Below are positions 7,904 to 17,191 of a DNA stretch of 64,000 nt, one piece after another. Under the pieces are notes generated by a model. The model was not told where the DNA came from. It searched no databases and worked only from the letters and a program-made list of their open reading frames with translations. Both the position numbers and the translations under genes were made by a program. The stretch lies in contig NZ_FNJV01000001.1 in the NCBI RefSeq assembly GCF_900103125.1, forward strand, positions 1-64,000. The letters are read 5' to 3'. This DNA is from Mucilaginibacter sp. OK268 (lineage in GTDB: Bacteria; Bacteroidota; Bacteroidia; Sphingobacteriales; Sphingobacteriaceae). Position 1 is the stretch's first letter, and every line of letters begins with the position of its first letter.

Positions 7904-8674
7904 ATGAATATGTTTTTTGGCGGCGGCGGTTCCTATTATTATATTATTATTGGTTTGCAGATCCTGTGTGCTATTCATAGCGCCCGCCGGGGTACGCTTA
8001 GCAGATGGATTTGGCTCATTGTATTTATACCTGTTATAGGCTGTATCGTATATATCTATAGCGAAATGATTTCGAACAGGAATATCATCAGGGCACCCAA
8101 AATAGATGTAGGCGCTGTACTGAACCCGGGCGGCAAGATCAAAAAGCTGGAAGATGAGTTGCGCTTTACCGACACCTTTGCCAATAAGGTAAAACTGGCC
8201 GATGCCTACCTGGCCGCAGGATATACCGATAAAGCGGTTGAACTATATACAGCAAGCCTCACCGGGGCCTTCTCAGAAAACGAACACGTACTTGCCCAAC
8301 TCATCATTGCTTATTTTGAACAGCAACGGTATAATGAAGTGATCCCCATTGCAAAGAAGCTTTATAACCTGCCTCAGTTTACTCGTTCAAAGGCGCATAT
8401 TTTGTATGCGCAATCGTTGGAACGTACCGGGGAAATGACATTGGCCGAAAACGAATTTAAAGCTATGAAAGGGCGGTATTCTTATTTTGAACCACGCTAT
8501 GAATATGGTTTGTTTTTAACAAGGGCTGGTCGGGATAACGACGCTTACCAGGTTTTTGCAGATATGCTGGAAGAGCAACCCCACCTAAGTCCAATGGAAC
8601 GGAAAAGCAACCGGATTTGGTTTGCCAAAGCAAAAGATGAGCTCAAGAAACTGTCGGTTCAAAAAACGGTATAA
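7904..8674 (+). CDS. Membrane-anchored TPR protein
   Basis: A 256-residue protein. Two hydrophobic segments (about 10-25 and 35-55) resemble the PLDc_N-type membrane anchor found before cardiolipin synthases and some TPR proteins. The remaining 180 residues form about four tetratricopeptide-like helical hairpins, with repeats such as KLADAYLAAGYTDKAVELY and ALFLTRAGRDNDAY-like units. The anchor places the TPR domain in the cytoplasm at the inner membrane, where it probably scaffolds partners. No enzyme motif is seen. It stands alone between parC and a shared terminator. Confidence 0.7.
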   Translation: MNMFFGGGGSYYYIIIGLQILCAIHSARRGTLSRWIWLIVFIPVIGCIVYIYSEMISNRNIIRAPKIDVGAVLNPGGKIKKLEDELRFTDTFANKVKLADAYLAAGYTDKAVELYTASLTGAFSENEHVLAQLIIAYFEQQRYNEVIPIAKKLYNLPQFTRSKAHILYAQSLERTGEMTLAENEFKAMKGRYSYFEPRYEYGLFLTRAGRDNDAYQVFADMLEEQPHLSPMERKSNRIWFAKAKDELKKLSVQKTV

Positions 8675-8675
8675 A

Positions 8676-8714
8676 TAAAAAGGCCTCCCAAATACATCAG
8701 GAGGCCTTCTTTAT
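8676..8714. terminator. Bidirectional terminator between convergent genes
   Basis: AAAAAGGCCTCC and GGAGGCCTTCTTT form a strong stem with an A-run on the left and a T-run on the right. It can end transcripts of the TPR gene (plus) and of the 8728 gene (minus). Confidence 0.85.
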
Positions 8715-8727
8715 TTTATAATGCCGA

Positions 8728-9072
8728 TTAAAGGATCAGGATCAATACTAAAATGATGATGATAATAGCACCTACTGATAAGTAAACACCACCGCCACCT
8801 AATGCATTGGCTTCATGTTTTAAACCTTTAAGTTCTGTACGTAACTCTTTTTTATCTTGCCTGGTAAGTTCAGACTTATCCATAGCCTTAATTTCATTCA
8901 CCCGGGCTTTGATCTCTTCAACACGGGCTTGTTTTTGCTCAGTGGTCATACTGGCAATTTGTTCCTTACTCAATATAGTTAAAGCACCGTCTGTAGCGGT
9001 AGATGCATAACTGTTAAATGCCGCAACAGAAAGCAGCATCGTAAGGGCGATAAGATAAATTTTCTTTTTCAT
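8728..9072 (-). CDS. Small exported protein with C-terminal membrane segment
   Basis: A 114-residue protein starting at the ATG at 9070-9072 (MKKKIYLIALTMLL). An upstream in-frame ATG at 9129 would bury the signal peptide and is rejected. Order: signal peptide to about residue 23, a highly charged Lys/Glu-rich helix (about 35-88) likely to be a coiled coil, then a GGGG hinge and a very hydrophobic Ile/Leu tail (about 95-114). Such short secreted proteins with a C-terminal hydrophobic tail are common in Sphingobacteriaceae; I do not know their function. A charged rod tethered to a membrane is what the sequence shows. Confidence 0.65.
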   Translation of the reverse strand: MKKKIYLIALTMLLSVAAFNSYASTATDGALTILSKEQIASMTTEQKQARVEEIKARVNEIKAMDKSELTRQDKKELRTELKGLKHEANALGGGGVYLSVGAIIIIILVLILIL

Positions 9073-9174
9073 GTTAATTAGTTTTAATAGCGTGTTGTGT
9101 TTAATTATTGTAAAATAAAAAAGCAGCAAAAATGTTTTACTGCTTCCCTTATTTTTTTATAGCAAAAATCCTGC

Positions 9175-10041
9175 CTAAAGACTAATAAAATAGGGGGCTT
9201 CAAAAACATGGCCTGCATGCAGGGTTTGTATGGCTTCTTTTTTGTTGATGTTTACGTGGTGATCCTGCGTATCAGCGCAGCCCAGCCAGGGTTCAATACA
9301 CACAAAATCGGCGCCGGGCTTGGCCCATACGCCTAAGTAATTATAGTGTGGAAATTCTACCGAAACAGATTGATCATGCTTTTTACTTTTAATAGTAACC
9401 ATCCGGGAGTTGAGCTGTTTAAAAACAAGTGCGTCGGCATCAAACAAATGGCGGGTTAAGTAGAGTTTATTACCTGGGGTTGCTACCGGGTGGGTTTCGC
9501 CGGTAAAAAATCCATCAGCCGATAGCATGTTGGCTTCCAGATGTTCGTCGGTTTCAAATTCAAGGTAATAATCCTCGTAGTTTTCACCTTTAAAAAACGG
9601 TATGTTAAAAGCAGGGTGCGCACCAACCGAAAAATAGATGGTTTTTTTATCCAGGTTGATCACCTTGTGGGTTACCCTCAACGAATTATCGATCAGCATA
9701 TACAAAACCTGGTAATCAAATTTGAATGGATATACCAGTAGTGTTTTTTCGCAGTAAGGGAGCGAGAAACTGGCCGACACCTCATCAGATTCCAGCAAAA
9801 TAAATTCTGATTGCCTTGCAATGCCATGTCTTGCCATATCGTATGCCTGTCCCTCAACTAGTAACTGGTTGTTGATGAGGCCGCCCACAATCGGGAAAAG
9901 ATTAGGCGAATGCCAGGGCCAAATATCAGGATCGGCCTGCCAAAGGTGCTCAATACCGGTTTCTTTGTTATAAAATGAACTGAGCTGCGCGCCTTTCAAA
10001 TCAATGGCTACTTTGAGAAACTCGTTTTCTAATACGGTCAT
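9175..10041 (-). CDS. Aldose 1-epimerase family protein (LacX-like)
   Basis: A 288-residue cytoplasmic galactose-mutarotase-fold protein. Expected catalytic positions are present: His72 in ARHGIAR, His142 in GAHPAFN and Glu250 in CIEPWLG. These act as acid and base in interconverting alpha and beta anomers of hexoses. The N-terminal form (EFLKVAIDLKGAQLSSF) matches the LacX/YeaD-like branch rather than GalM, so the sugar may be a phosphorylated or unusual one. It is a single gene; no sugar-utilisation neighbours are adjacent, although a GH2 glycosidase follows at 11001. Confidence 0.82.
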   Translation of the reverse strand: MTVLENEFLKVAIDLKGAQLSSFYNKETGIEHLWQADPDIWPWHSPNLFPIVGGLINNQLLVEGQAYDMARHGIARQSEFILLESDEVSASFSLPYCEKTLLVYPFKFDYQVLYMLIDNSLRVTHKVINLDKKTIYFSVGAHPAFNIPFFKGENYEDYYLEFETDEHLEANMLSADGFFTGETHPVATPGNKLYLTRHLFDADALVFKQLNSRMVTIKSKKHDQSVSVEFPHYNYLGVWAKPGADFVCIEPWLGCADTQDHHVNINKKEAIQTLHAGHVFEAPYFISL

Positions 10042-10202
10042 ACGTCAACGGCAATTATTTTTAGAAAATTAACTAATATGCAAGCAAGTTACAGCAATTT
10101 TTGTGAATTAGGATGTGCCAGATAGTACAAAAAATGCGTAATTTTTAGACTATTGTTTACTTAACAAAGCAAAACCTATCCTGTTTCTTTTTCATTAAAC
10201 CA

Positions 10203-10232
10203 TTGAGTAAACTTAAATATGAGTTATATTTG
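10203..10232 (+). promoter_or_regulatory. Promoter of the HD phosphohydrolase gene
   Basis: TTG (10203-10205), a 19-bp spacer and TATATTTG (10225-10232) match the Bacteroidota consensus. The start codon follows 19 bp downstream of the -7 box, giving a very short leader. Confidence 0.65.
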
Positions 10233-10251
10233 CAATGCTTAAACATAACCT

Positions 10252-10848
10252 ATGAATTTTGAGCATCTCCTTCAACAAGTGGCTTTCATCCACGAAATAG
10301 ACAAGGTAAAATACATCCAGCGTAAATCCCGCCTTTTTAACAGCGACAGACGTGAAAACGACGCCGAGCATAGCTGGCATTTAGCAGTAATGGCCATGGT
10401 TTTGGCCAGACATGCCAACGAGTCGGTAGACACGCTTAAAGTGATCAAGATGCTGCTGATACATGATGTGGTGGAGATTGATGCTGGTGATGTATTTTTG
10501 TACGATACGGTAATTAACCACACCAATACCGAAGCCGAGCGTAAAGCCGCCGAAAGGATCTTTGGCCTGCTGCCACCAGAACAAACCGAAGAATTTACGG
10601 CCATATGGGAAGAGTTTGAGGCCGGCGAAACTCCCGAAGCCAAATTTGCACGTGCCATGGACAGGCTGGAACCGCTACTTCAGGATGTTTCTAACAATGG
10701 CGTTGTCTGGCGGGAGCACAACATTAGTTACGATAAAGTGGTACAAAAGAATAGTATTATTCAGTACGGCTCGCAAACCCTCTGGGATTTTGGCAAATCG
10801 CTGATTGATGAACTGGCTGAAAAGGGCATTTTGAAAAAGGAAGAGTGA
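10252..10848 (+). CDS. HD-domain phosphohydrolase (YfbR/HDDC2-like)
   Basis: A 198-residue cytoplasmic HD protein. Metal-binding residues are His40 (DAEHSWHLA), His71-Asp72 (LLIHDVVEIDAGD) and a later Asp in FARAMDRLEPLL near residue 136. The RRENDAEHSW block is typical of the YfbR/HDDC2 group of 5'-deoxynucleotidases, which dephosphorylate dNMPs. That activity is the likeliest role, but other HD hydrolases share the motif. It is monocistronic, with its own promoter and a perfect terminator hairpin. Confidence 0.8.
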   Translation: MNFEHLLQQVAFIHEIDKVKYIQRKSRLFNSDRRENDAEHSWHLAVMAMVLARHANESVDTLKVIKMLLIHDVVEIDAGDVFLYDTVINHTNTEAERKAAERIFGLLPPEQTEEFTAIWEEFEAGETPEAKFARAMDRLEPLLQDVSNNGVVWREHNISYDKVVQKNSIIQYGSQTLWDFGKSLIDELAEKGILKKEE

Positions 10849-10854
10849 TAAAAT

Positions 10855-10891
10855 AGAAATGAGCGCCCGGTATAATCGGGCGCTCATTTCT
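10855..10891 (+). terminator. Terminator of the HD phosphohydrolase gene
   Basis: Two perfectly complementary 15-base arms (AGAAATGAGCGCCCG and its reverse complement) surround a 7-base loop, directly after the stop codon. Confidence 0.75.
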
Positions 10892-10903
10892 ATTAAGTAT
10901 CAA

Positions 10904-10987
10904 GTCATGCCGAACTTGTTTCGGCATCCCACATGTAAGGTTGTATAACTAACTGTCCTGAGAGATTCTGAAATAAATTCAGGATGA
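10904..10987. repeat. CATGCCGAACTTGTTTCGGC repeat
   Basis: A REP-like unit: GTCATGCCGAAC..GTTTCGGCATC, then a related CTGAAATAAATTCAGGATGAC. A similar double unit lies at 18259-18350, and a fragment (TCATGCTGAACGAG) near 51960. It occupies the convergent space between two genes. Confidence 0.7.
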
Positions 10988-11000
10988 CTTCTTTCGTTTT

Positions 11001-13427
11001 TTACTTACTCGTTAATACTATCGACGCGCTTTGCAAACCATTGGAGGTTGCCGTAAAGTTAATAACGCCGGCCTTTTCTTTGGCCTGTACAATAGCCAGT
11101 GCCAGTCCATGGAATGCCTTACGGTAATTTACTTTAAAAGAATCGTGACTAACCGGGTCGCCGTTATCAACGCTGGCTATAAATGCCTCACCGTTAATTT
11201 TAAAGTTAATCAGGTTGTTGGCATCAGGTACAACGTTGCCATCTTTATCCAGAATTTTTACGGTGATGAACGACAGGTCTTTTCCGTCGGCAGCAATCAG
11301 TTTACGATCGGCAGATAATTCAATTTTTGCCGGTACACCCGCGGTATGGATCTCGCGGGTTAAAACAACTTTACCATCCTTGCGCGATACGGCCTTCAAT
11401 ATGCCGGGCTCAAACTTTACCCTCCACATGATATGCAGATCGTCGCCGGTTTTCTTTTTAATACCTAATGATTTTCCGTTCAGAAAAAGTTCTACCTCAT
11501 CGGCATGGTTATAATAGGCCCAAACATCAACCGTTTTTCCAGGCTCCCAGTTCCAGTGCGGAAAAATATGAAGTACCGGTTTATCCGTCCATTCGCTCTG
11601 ATACATATAATAAACATCCTTCGGGAAGCCCGCCAGGTCAACTATACCAAAGTAGGAACTGCGCGATGGCCAGCTGTAAGGCGTAGGTTCGCCCAGGTAA
11701 TCAAAGCCTGTCCAGATGAACATGCCCGAAAGGAAGTCATATTTTTTCATCACCTTCCAGGTAGCCTCGTGGGTCGAACCCCATGGTGGTCGTACATTAT
11801 CATAGGCCGAAACATTGTTGCCCTCCCGTACAAATGGTTTGTCCCAACGCTCAGGCCATATCCGGATACTGTCTGATGGCATTTCATAATATCCACGGGT
11901 TTCCAGGCCTGAAGTTGTTTCTGTAGCGATGAATTTTTTGCCTGGATATCGGTCATGAAATTTGGCGTATTCACCTTCATGATAGTTGTAACCCACCAGG
12001 TCAATAGCGCCAGATTTGATGATCTTATTACTGGTATCGGGGTTATTATTGGCAGCGGTAATAGGCCGGGTTTTATCAAGACTGTGCACTATTCGGGTCA
12101 GCTCGGGCGCGATCCGTAGGGCCGAAGTATCATGCTGCTGCGGGATCTCGTTACCGATGCTCCAGATCATCACACTGGGGTGGTTGCGGTCGCGCAGGAT
12201 CTGATCTTCCAGGTCGCGTTTGTGCCATTCCTTAAAAAACAGGTGATAATCATATTTCTCTTTTTTCCAGTCCCAGCAGTCAAAAGCTTCGTCCATTACA
12301 ATAAAACCCATTTTATCACAAAGGTCAAGCAGTTCAGGCGCAGGTGGATTGTGCGAAGTACGGATGCCATTACAACCCATCGCTTTTAAAATTTGCAGCT
12401 GGCGTTCCAGGGCACGGGTATTGATGGCAGCCCCTAATGAACCGAGGTCGTGGTGATCACATACACCCAGGATCTTCATGGATTTACCATTCAGACTAAA
12501 ACCTTTGTCCACGTCGAAATTAAAATAGCGGATACCTAAAGGTGTGGAGTAGGTATCAACTATTGTTTTTCCGCTGATCACCTGTGTTACTACCTTGTAT
12601 AAGTAAGGTTGGTTAACCGACCATAAATGAGGGTTTTTAACGGTAAGATTAATGGAGTTTTCAAATACCGTATCCTGTAAATCAGTTTTTGAAGGGATGG
12701 AACCACCTGTCGATACGACTTTACCTGTTTCGTCATAAACAGATGTTTTGATTGTAAAAACTTCCTTTTTACCGGCTCTGTTTTTCACTTTGGCCTTTAA
12801 GTTTATACTTGCTGATGCACTGCTTACTTCTGGTGTAGTGATATAAGTTCCCCAATGATCAATAGCTACTTTATTGGTAGTTATCAGCCATACATTCCGG
12901 TAAATACCCGAGCCGGAGTACCAGCGTGAGTTGGGTTGTACTGAGTTATCAACCTTAACCGCGATCACGTTTTTACCACCGAAGTTTAAATAGGGTGTAA
13001 GCTCATACCTGAAGGAGATATAGCCATTAGGCCTGAAACCCAGGTGATGCCCGTTGATCCAAACGTCGCTTTTTTGATAAACGCCATCAAAATCAATATA
13101 AACCAGCTTGTTTTTTGATGCCGCAGGAACGGTAAATGTTTTGCGGTACCAGCCTATGCCACCCGGCAGGGCGCCGCCTTCGGGCGTGGCCGGATTGTCT
13201 TTACTAAATTTCCCTTCAATACTCCAGTCATGCGGCAGGTTCAATGAGCGCCAGCCGGCATCGTTAAAGCCGGATAGCTGTCCATCGGTAACAACACCTA
13301 AATTAAATCGCCAGCCTTTATCAAAATCGACGGTTTGCCGGCTCTGTTGGGCAAAAGAATTTAAGCAGGTCAGCATCACCATACAAAGCAGACCATGCTT
13401 TAGTAAAGACAGTTTTAAAGGAGGCAT
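11001..13427 (-). CDS. Secreted glycoside hydrolase family 2 (beta-galactosidase-like)
   Basis: An 808-residue protein with a signal peptide ending near AQ (residue 27), so it acts in the periplasm or outside. Domains: GH2 sugar-binding jelly roll (about 35-185), immunoglobulin-like domain (190-300), TIM barrel (305-600), then a DUF4982-type and an Ig-like C-terminal module (605-808). The acid/base is Glu427 in IGNEIPQ and the nucleophile Glu503 in ATETTSG. It removes terminal beta-linked sugars (galactose most often; galacturonate or mannose-type substrates are possible) from oligosaccharides. No SusC/SusD pair is next to it, so it is not part of a visible polysaccharide utilisation locus. 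Confidence 0.85.
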   Translation of the reverse strand: MPPLKLSLLKHGLLCMVMLTCLNSFAQQSRQTVDFDKGWRFNLGVVTDGQLSGFNDAGWRSLNLPHDWSIEGKFSKDNPATPEGGALPGGIGWYRKTFTVPAASKNKLVYIDFDGVYQKSDVWINGHHLGFRPNGYISFRYELTPYLNFGGKNVIAVKVDNSVQPNSRWYSGSGIYRNVWLITTNKVAIDHWGTYITTPEVSSASASINLKAKVKNRAGKKEVFTIKTSVYDETGKVVSTGGSIPSKTDLQDTVFENSINLTVKNPHLWSVNQPYLYKVVTQVISGKTIVDTYSTPLGIRYFNFDVDKGFSLNGKSMKILGVCDHHDLGSLGAAINTRALERQLQILKAMGCNGIRTSHNPPAPELLDLCDKMGFIVMDEAFDCWDWKKEKYDYHLFFKEWHKRDLEDQILRDRNHPSVMIWSIGNEIPQQHDTSALRIAPELTRIVHSLDKTRPITAANNNPDTSNKIIKSGAIDLVGYNYHEGEYAKFHDRYPGKKFIATETTSGLETRGYYEMPSDSIRIWPERWDKPFVREGNNVSAYDNVRPPWGSTHEATWKVMKKYDFLSGMFIWTGFDYLGEPTPYSWPSRSSYFGIVDLAGFPKDVYYMYQSEWTDKPVLHIFPHWNWEPGKTVDVWAYYNHADEVELFLNGKSLGIKKKTGDDLHIMWRVKFEPGILKAVSRKDGKVVLTREIHTAGVPAKIELSADRKLIAADGKDLSFITVKILDKDGNVVPDANNLINFKINGEAFIASVDNGDPVSHDSFKVNYRKAFHGLALAIVQAKEKAGVINFTATSNGLQSASIVLTSK

Positions 13428-13534
13428 AATTATTTATTTAGATTTTAATTGTGTTTTTGACACTAAATTATAAATAATTATGGAATAGTGAAATCGGGTA
13501 ATTATTTTATCGTTTGACGAGGAAGATGTTTTTA

Positions 13535-13567
13535 GCCCCCTCTCCTTTGGAGAGGGCCGGGGTGAGG
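13535..13567 (+). repeat. CCCTCTCCTTTGGAGAGGG repeat
   Basis: The short palindrome CTCTCCTTTGGAGAG followed by GCCGGGGTGAGG. Further copies lie at 49997-50027 (same strand), 49940-49966 and 38365-38394 (variants), plus a variant at the 5' end of the 58304 gene. Confidence 0.75.
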
Positions 13568-13568
13568 T

Positions 13569-14045
13569 TTAAAACTCAAATGCCGCCTCGCTTTCCGGAT
13601 TGCTCAGTTTGGTGCTTTTGCGCTGGCCGCCTACGGTTACATGCAACATATTGATCTGCTCGGGATGCTCGGTGAACAGCAGATCGTCATGTACCTCAAA
13701 TTTCTTTACTTTACTAATGCCCTTTACCTCAAAATAGGTCCAGGCGGCATCTTCCTGAATTTCATAACCTACATAACTTAACGCGAGCACTTTGCCATCG
13801 GCTTTAATGATCAGATGCTTTTTAATGTAATCATTCAACAACTGATTCATTTTGCTTTTATCGGCAGGCTTTACGATATCTACATGGGTGTGGTATTGTT
13901 TTTCCAGCGTACGTTCCAGATCGTCATAAAATATGCGGCAACTTACCTCAACCGCCTGTGTGTGGGCATTATGGTTAATTTCGGTAACGCTCACATAAAA
14001 AGGGTGGAAGAAGCTGAGCCAGCTGATGATTATTAATTGCAACAT
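13569..14045 (-). CDS. DUF6702-like exported or membrane-anchored protein
   Basis: A 158-residue protein whose first 18 residues are hydrophobic (LQLIIISWLSFFHPFYVSV), a short signal or anchor. The body is a beta-rich domain resembling the DUF6702 family of Bacteroidota, whose function is unknown. It is divergent from a HupE/UreJ-type membrane protein and an M1 peptidase, a pairing that I recall from other Bacteroidota genomes and that suggests a shared envelope role. Confidence 0.65.
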   Translation of the reverse strand: MLQLIIISWLSFFHPFYVSVTEINHNAHTQAVEVSCRIFYDDLERTLEKQYHTHVDIVKPADKSKMNQLLNDYIKKHLIIKADGKVLALSYVGYEIQEDAAWTYFEVKGISKVKKFEVHDDLLFTEHPEQINMLHVTVGGQRKSTKLSNPESEAAFEF

Positions 14046-14065
14046 AATTGCGTTAAATAGTTTTG
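14037..14065 (+). promoter_or_regulatory. Promoter for the HupE-M1 peptidase unit
   Basis: TTG (14037-14039), an 18-bp spacer and TAGTTTTG (14058-14065). It overlaps the first codons of the divergent DUF6702 gene and lies about 50 bp before the start at 14114. Confidence 0.5.
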
Positions 14066-14113
14066 CTTTTCACAAAAAACGTTAATTTTATTGGCAATTG
14101 CGAATTTGACTAC

Positions 14114-14704
14114 ATGACTGATTTTTCTTTATACTTTGAGCTGGGATGGCAACACATCTGTAATTGGGCCGGGTACGACCATATTTTGTTTGTAACCGTA
14201 CTGTGCGGAACTTATTTACTGGCCGACTGGCGCAAAGTACTGGTACTGGTTACCGCGTTTACTATCGGGCATTCTATTACGTTGGCATTAAGTGTTTTAA
14301 ATATCATTCATATCAATACCTCGCTTATTGAGTTCCTGATACCCGTAACCATTGTTTTTACCAGTCTGGTAAATGTATTCAACAAAAAGCGTACGGTAAC
14401 CACCATGCGCCTCAATTATACATTGGCGCTATTTTTCGGGCTGATACATGGCATGGGGTTTTCTAATTACCTCAAAAGTTTGTTGGGCAACAGCAGTAAT
14501 ATTACCGCGCAGCTGTTTGCTTTTAACCTGGGATTGGAGTTTGGGCAGGTGTTAATTGTAATATCTGCGTTACTTATCTCTTATTTATTAATCAAATTTG
14601 CTAAAACACCGCAACGGGAGTGGACAATGTTCCTTTCGTCGGCTATATTTGGAATTGCTTTTATCATGTGCATTGAACGCTTTTTACTCATAAAATTCAG
14701 ATGA
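14114..14704 (+). CDS. HupE/UreJ family membrane protein
   Basis: A 196-residue integral membrane protein starting at the ATG at 14114 (MTDFSLYFELGWQHI). The longer frame from 14063 would add 17 residues including part of the promoter, and is rejected. Six hydrophobic segments are seen, with HICNWAGYDH (residues 14-23), GHSITLAL and GLIHGMGFSNYL. His residues inside membrane segments recall metal-transporting HupE/UreJ proteins (nickel or cobalt), but the Bacteroidota branch is uncharacterised. Its stop overlaps the start of the following M1 peptidase by 4 bp (ATGA), indicating translational coupling. Confidence 0.75.
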   Translation: MTDFSLYFELGWQHICNWAGYDHILFVTVLCGTYLLADWRKVLVLVTAFTIGHSITLALSVLNIIHINTSLIEFLIPVTIVFTSLVNVFNKKRTVTTMRLNYTLALFFGLIHGMGFSNYLKSLLGNSSNITAQLFAFNLGLEFGQVLIVISALLISYLLIKFAKTPQREWTMFLSSAIFGIAFIMCIERFLLIKFR

Positions 14705-17037
14705 ATAAATTTTACTTCGCATTATTTTCCTGTACACTATTAACATCAGCTGCCTGGGCGCAGTATGATAACAACCCTGGCTCAAACCACGGTAACCGTT
14801 TTGAGCAGTTAGGCACCATGATCTCTACGCCAAATGAGTACCGTTCGGCCTCTGGCGCTCCCGGTCCAAAATACTGGCAGCAAAAGGCCGATTACGAGAT
14901 CAGCGCTACGCTTAACGATGACAAGCAGCGTTTAGACGGTAACGAAACCATCACATATACCAACAATTCGCCCGATCCACTCACTTATCTGTGGCTGCAG
15001 CTGGACGAGAATGAGCATAAAAAGGATGCCGAAAGCGCTAAGTTCGACGAGAGCAAAATGCAAAGCAAAATGACCATCCGTCAATTACAGGGCATTATGG
15101 GGCATGATCTTGATTTGGGTAACCATATTGTGAGTGTAAAGGATGCCAACGGCAACACACTAACCTATACCATTAACCAAACCATGATGCGTATTGAGCT
15201 ACCTGTTACTTTACAGCCGGGACAGAAATTCCGCTTTAAAATTAACTGGTGGTATAACATATCTGACCGTTTAACTATTGGTGGTCGTGGCGGTTACGAA
15301 TACTTTCCGGAGGATGGTAATTACCTGTATACCATGGCCCAATGGTATCCGCGTATGGCTGTTTACAGCGATTTTCAGGGCTGGCAAAACAAACAGTTCA
15401 CCGGTCGTGGTGAGTTTGCTTTAACCTTTGGCGATTTTAAGGTAAGCATGAACGTACCGGCCGATCATATCGTTGGCGGTACAGGCCAATGTTCCAACTA
15501 TGCGCAAACGCTTACCGCGGCGCAACTTAAACGCTGGAACGCTGCGCAATCTGCAACTGCTCCGCAGGAAATAGTTACGCTGGATGAGGTAAAGCAGGCT
15601 ATGAAAAACCATGCTTCGGCACGCAAAACCTGGACCTTTCATGCCGAAAACGTACGCGACTTTGCCTGGGTATCATCACGTCGTATAGTTTGGGATGCCA
15701 TGAGCACCCAGATTGATGGCGGCAAAAAAGTAATGGCTATGTCGTACTACGGCCCGGAGGCTTATCCGCTTTATCGCAAGTACTCCACTAAGGTTGTGGC
15801 GCACACCTTGAAAACGTATTCCAAACATACGTTCCCTTATCCGTACCCGGTGGCCATTTCTGTAGAAGCCTCCAACGGTATGGAATATCCGATGATCTGC
15901 TTTAACTATGGTCGTGCTGAAAAGGACGGAACTTACAGCGAGGCCACCAAAAACGGCATGATCGGTGTAATTATTCATGAAGTAGGGCATAACTTTTTCC
16001 CGATGATCGTGAACTCCGATGAACGTCAGTGGACCTGGATGGACGAGGGTTTGAATACCTTTTGTCAATATATGGCTGAGCAGGAGTGGGATAGCCGCTA
16101 TCCGTCGCAACGCGGTCCGGCCTATAAGATTGTTGACTACATGAAGTTGCCGAAAGATCAGTTAGAGCCCATCATGACCAACTCGGAGAACATTGTGATG
16201 TTTGGCCCTAACGCTTACGCCAAACCGGCAACGGCGCTAAACGTACTGCGCGAAACTGTGATGGGGCGTGAGCTGTTTGACTACGCTTTTAAAACATACG
16301 CGCACCGCTGGGCCTTTAAACACCCAACCCCTGCCGATTTTTTCCGCACGATGGAAGATGCCTCGGCGGTTGACCTGGACTGGTTCTGGCGCGGATGGTT
16401 CTATGGAACTGAACCTGTTGATGTATCTATTGATAGCGTGAAATACTATCGCCTCAATACCAAAAATCCAGCTGTGGAAGGCACTGCCGACCGTGCACAG
16501 TATGACCGCAACCTCGAAAATATCAGCACCACCCGTAATAAAGAAGCGGGCACCCGTTTCGCGGTTGAAGCCGATACTTCCTTACGGGATTTTTACAGCA
16601 AATGGGATCGTTTTGCGGCAACACCGGCCACCTCGCAAAGTTACCAGGCTATGTACAACGCAGCCAGTCCTGCCGAAAAGAAACTGTACGATAGTAAGAA
16701 CTACTTCTACGAGGTAAGCTTTAGCAACAGGGGCGGCCTGGTTACCCCTTTAATTATTGAATGGACTTATGCCGACGGCACTAAGGAGGTTGAAAAAATA
16801 TCGGCTTATATCTGGCGTAAAAATGAAAATAAGATCAGCAAGGTTTTTGCCAAAACCAAAGAAGTAAAAGGTATTAAACTCGACCCATACCGCGAAACCG
16901 CCGACATTGACGAAAGTAATAACAGCTGGCCGCGCGAATACCAGCCATCAAGGTTTGAACTGTTTAAACAGCAAACCCTGCCACGTGGCGCCACTGCCGG
17001 GCCAAACCCCATGCAGGAAGCTAAAAAGGGCCAATAA
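14701..17037 (+). CDS. Secreted M1 family metallopeptidase
   Basis: A 778-residue zinc aminopeptidase-like protein with a signal peptide ending at AWAQ (residue 21). The gluzincin motif HEVGH is at 426-430 and the third zinc ligand Glu449 in WMDEGLNTF, the expected 18 residues later. The exopeptidase GAMEN-like signature appears as GMEYP near residue 396. A beta-rich N-terminal domain precedes the catalytic domain, and a long C-terminal domain follows. It probably trims peptides in the periplasm or at the cell surface. It is co-transcribed with the HupE-type gene (4-bp overlap) and ends at a perfect palindromic terminator. Confidence 0.85.
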   Translation: MNKFYFALFSCTLLTSAAWAQYDNNPGSNHGNRFEQLGTMISTPNEYRSASGAPGPKYWQQKADYEISATLNDDKQRLDGNETITYTNNSPDPLTYLWLQLDENEHKKDAESAKFDESKMQSKMTIRQLQGIMGHDLDLGNHIVSVKDANGNTLTYTINQTMMRIELPVTLQPGQKFRFKINWWYNISDRLTIGGRGGYEYFPEDGNYLYTMAQWYPRMAVYSDFQGWQNKQFTGRGEFALTFGDFKVSMNVPADHIVGGTGQCSNYAQTLTAAQLKRWNAAQSATAPQEIVTLDEVKQAMKNHASARKTWTFHAENVRDFAWVSSRRIVWDAMSTQIDGGKKVMAMSYYGPEAYPLYRKYSTKVVAHTLKTYSKHTFPYPYPVAISVEASNGMEYPMICFNYGRAEKDGTYSEATKNGMIGVIIHEVGHNFFPMIVNSDERQWTWMDEGLNTFCQYMAEQEWDSRYPSQRGPAYKIVDYMKLPKDQLEPIMTNSENIVMFGPNAYAKPATALNVLRETVMGRELFDYAFKTYAHRWAFKHPTPADFFRTMEDASAVDLDWFWRGWFYGTEPVDVSIDSVKYYRLNTKNPAVEGTADRAQYDRNLENISTTRNKEAGTRFAVEADTSLRDFYSKWDRFAATPATSQSYQAMYNAASPAEKKLYDSKNYFYEVSFSNRGGLVTPLIIEWTYADGTKEVEKISAYIWRKNENKISKVFAKTKEVKGIKLDPYRETADIDESNNSWPREYQPSRFELFKQQTLPRGATAGPNPMQEAKKGQ

Positions 17038-17041
17038 ACAT

Positions 17042-17075
17042 AAAAAGCCTGCCGATATATATCGGCAGGCTTTTT
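17042..17075 (+). terminator. M1 peptidase terminator
   Basis: A perfect palindrome AAAAAGCCTGCCGATA and its complement, 4 nt after the stop codon, ends in a T5 run. Confidence 0.85.
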
Positions 17076-17078
17076 ATC

Positions 17079-17164
17079 TGTAGAGACGCATATTTGCGTC
17101 TCCTTGTCATTTAATTATGATCGCCGGTTGCGCTTGGCGGGAGACGCAAATATGCGTCTCTACA
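17079..17164. repeat. Inverted repeat, TAGAGACGCATA family, copy 2
   Basis: Arms 17079-17103 and 17140-17164 carry the same unit as 392-495 (GAGACGCAAATATGCGTCTC) with a different 36-bp centre. Confidence 0.85.
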
Positions 17165-17191
17165 ATCTAAGAATCCCGATCTTGACAACTT

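Noticed and set aside
10272..10658. 128-codon minus-strand frame opposite the HD gene
   Set aside because: It is an antisense shadow of a conserved coding sequence; its Ser-rich composition is typical of such shadows.
11001..13427. Polysaccharide utilisation locus around the GH2 gene
   Set aside because: No SusC/SusD pair, sensor or second glycosidase is adjacent; the flanking genes are an HD hydrolase and a DUF6702 gene.
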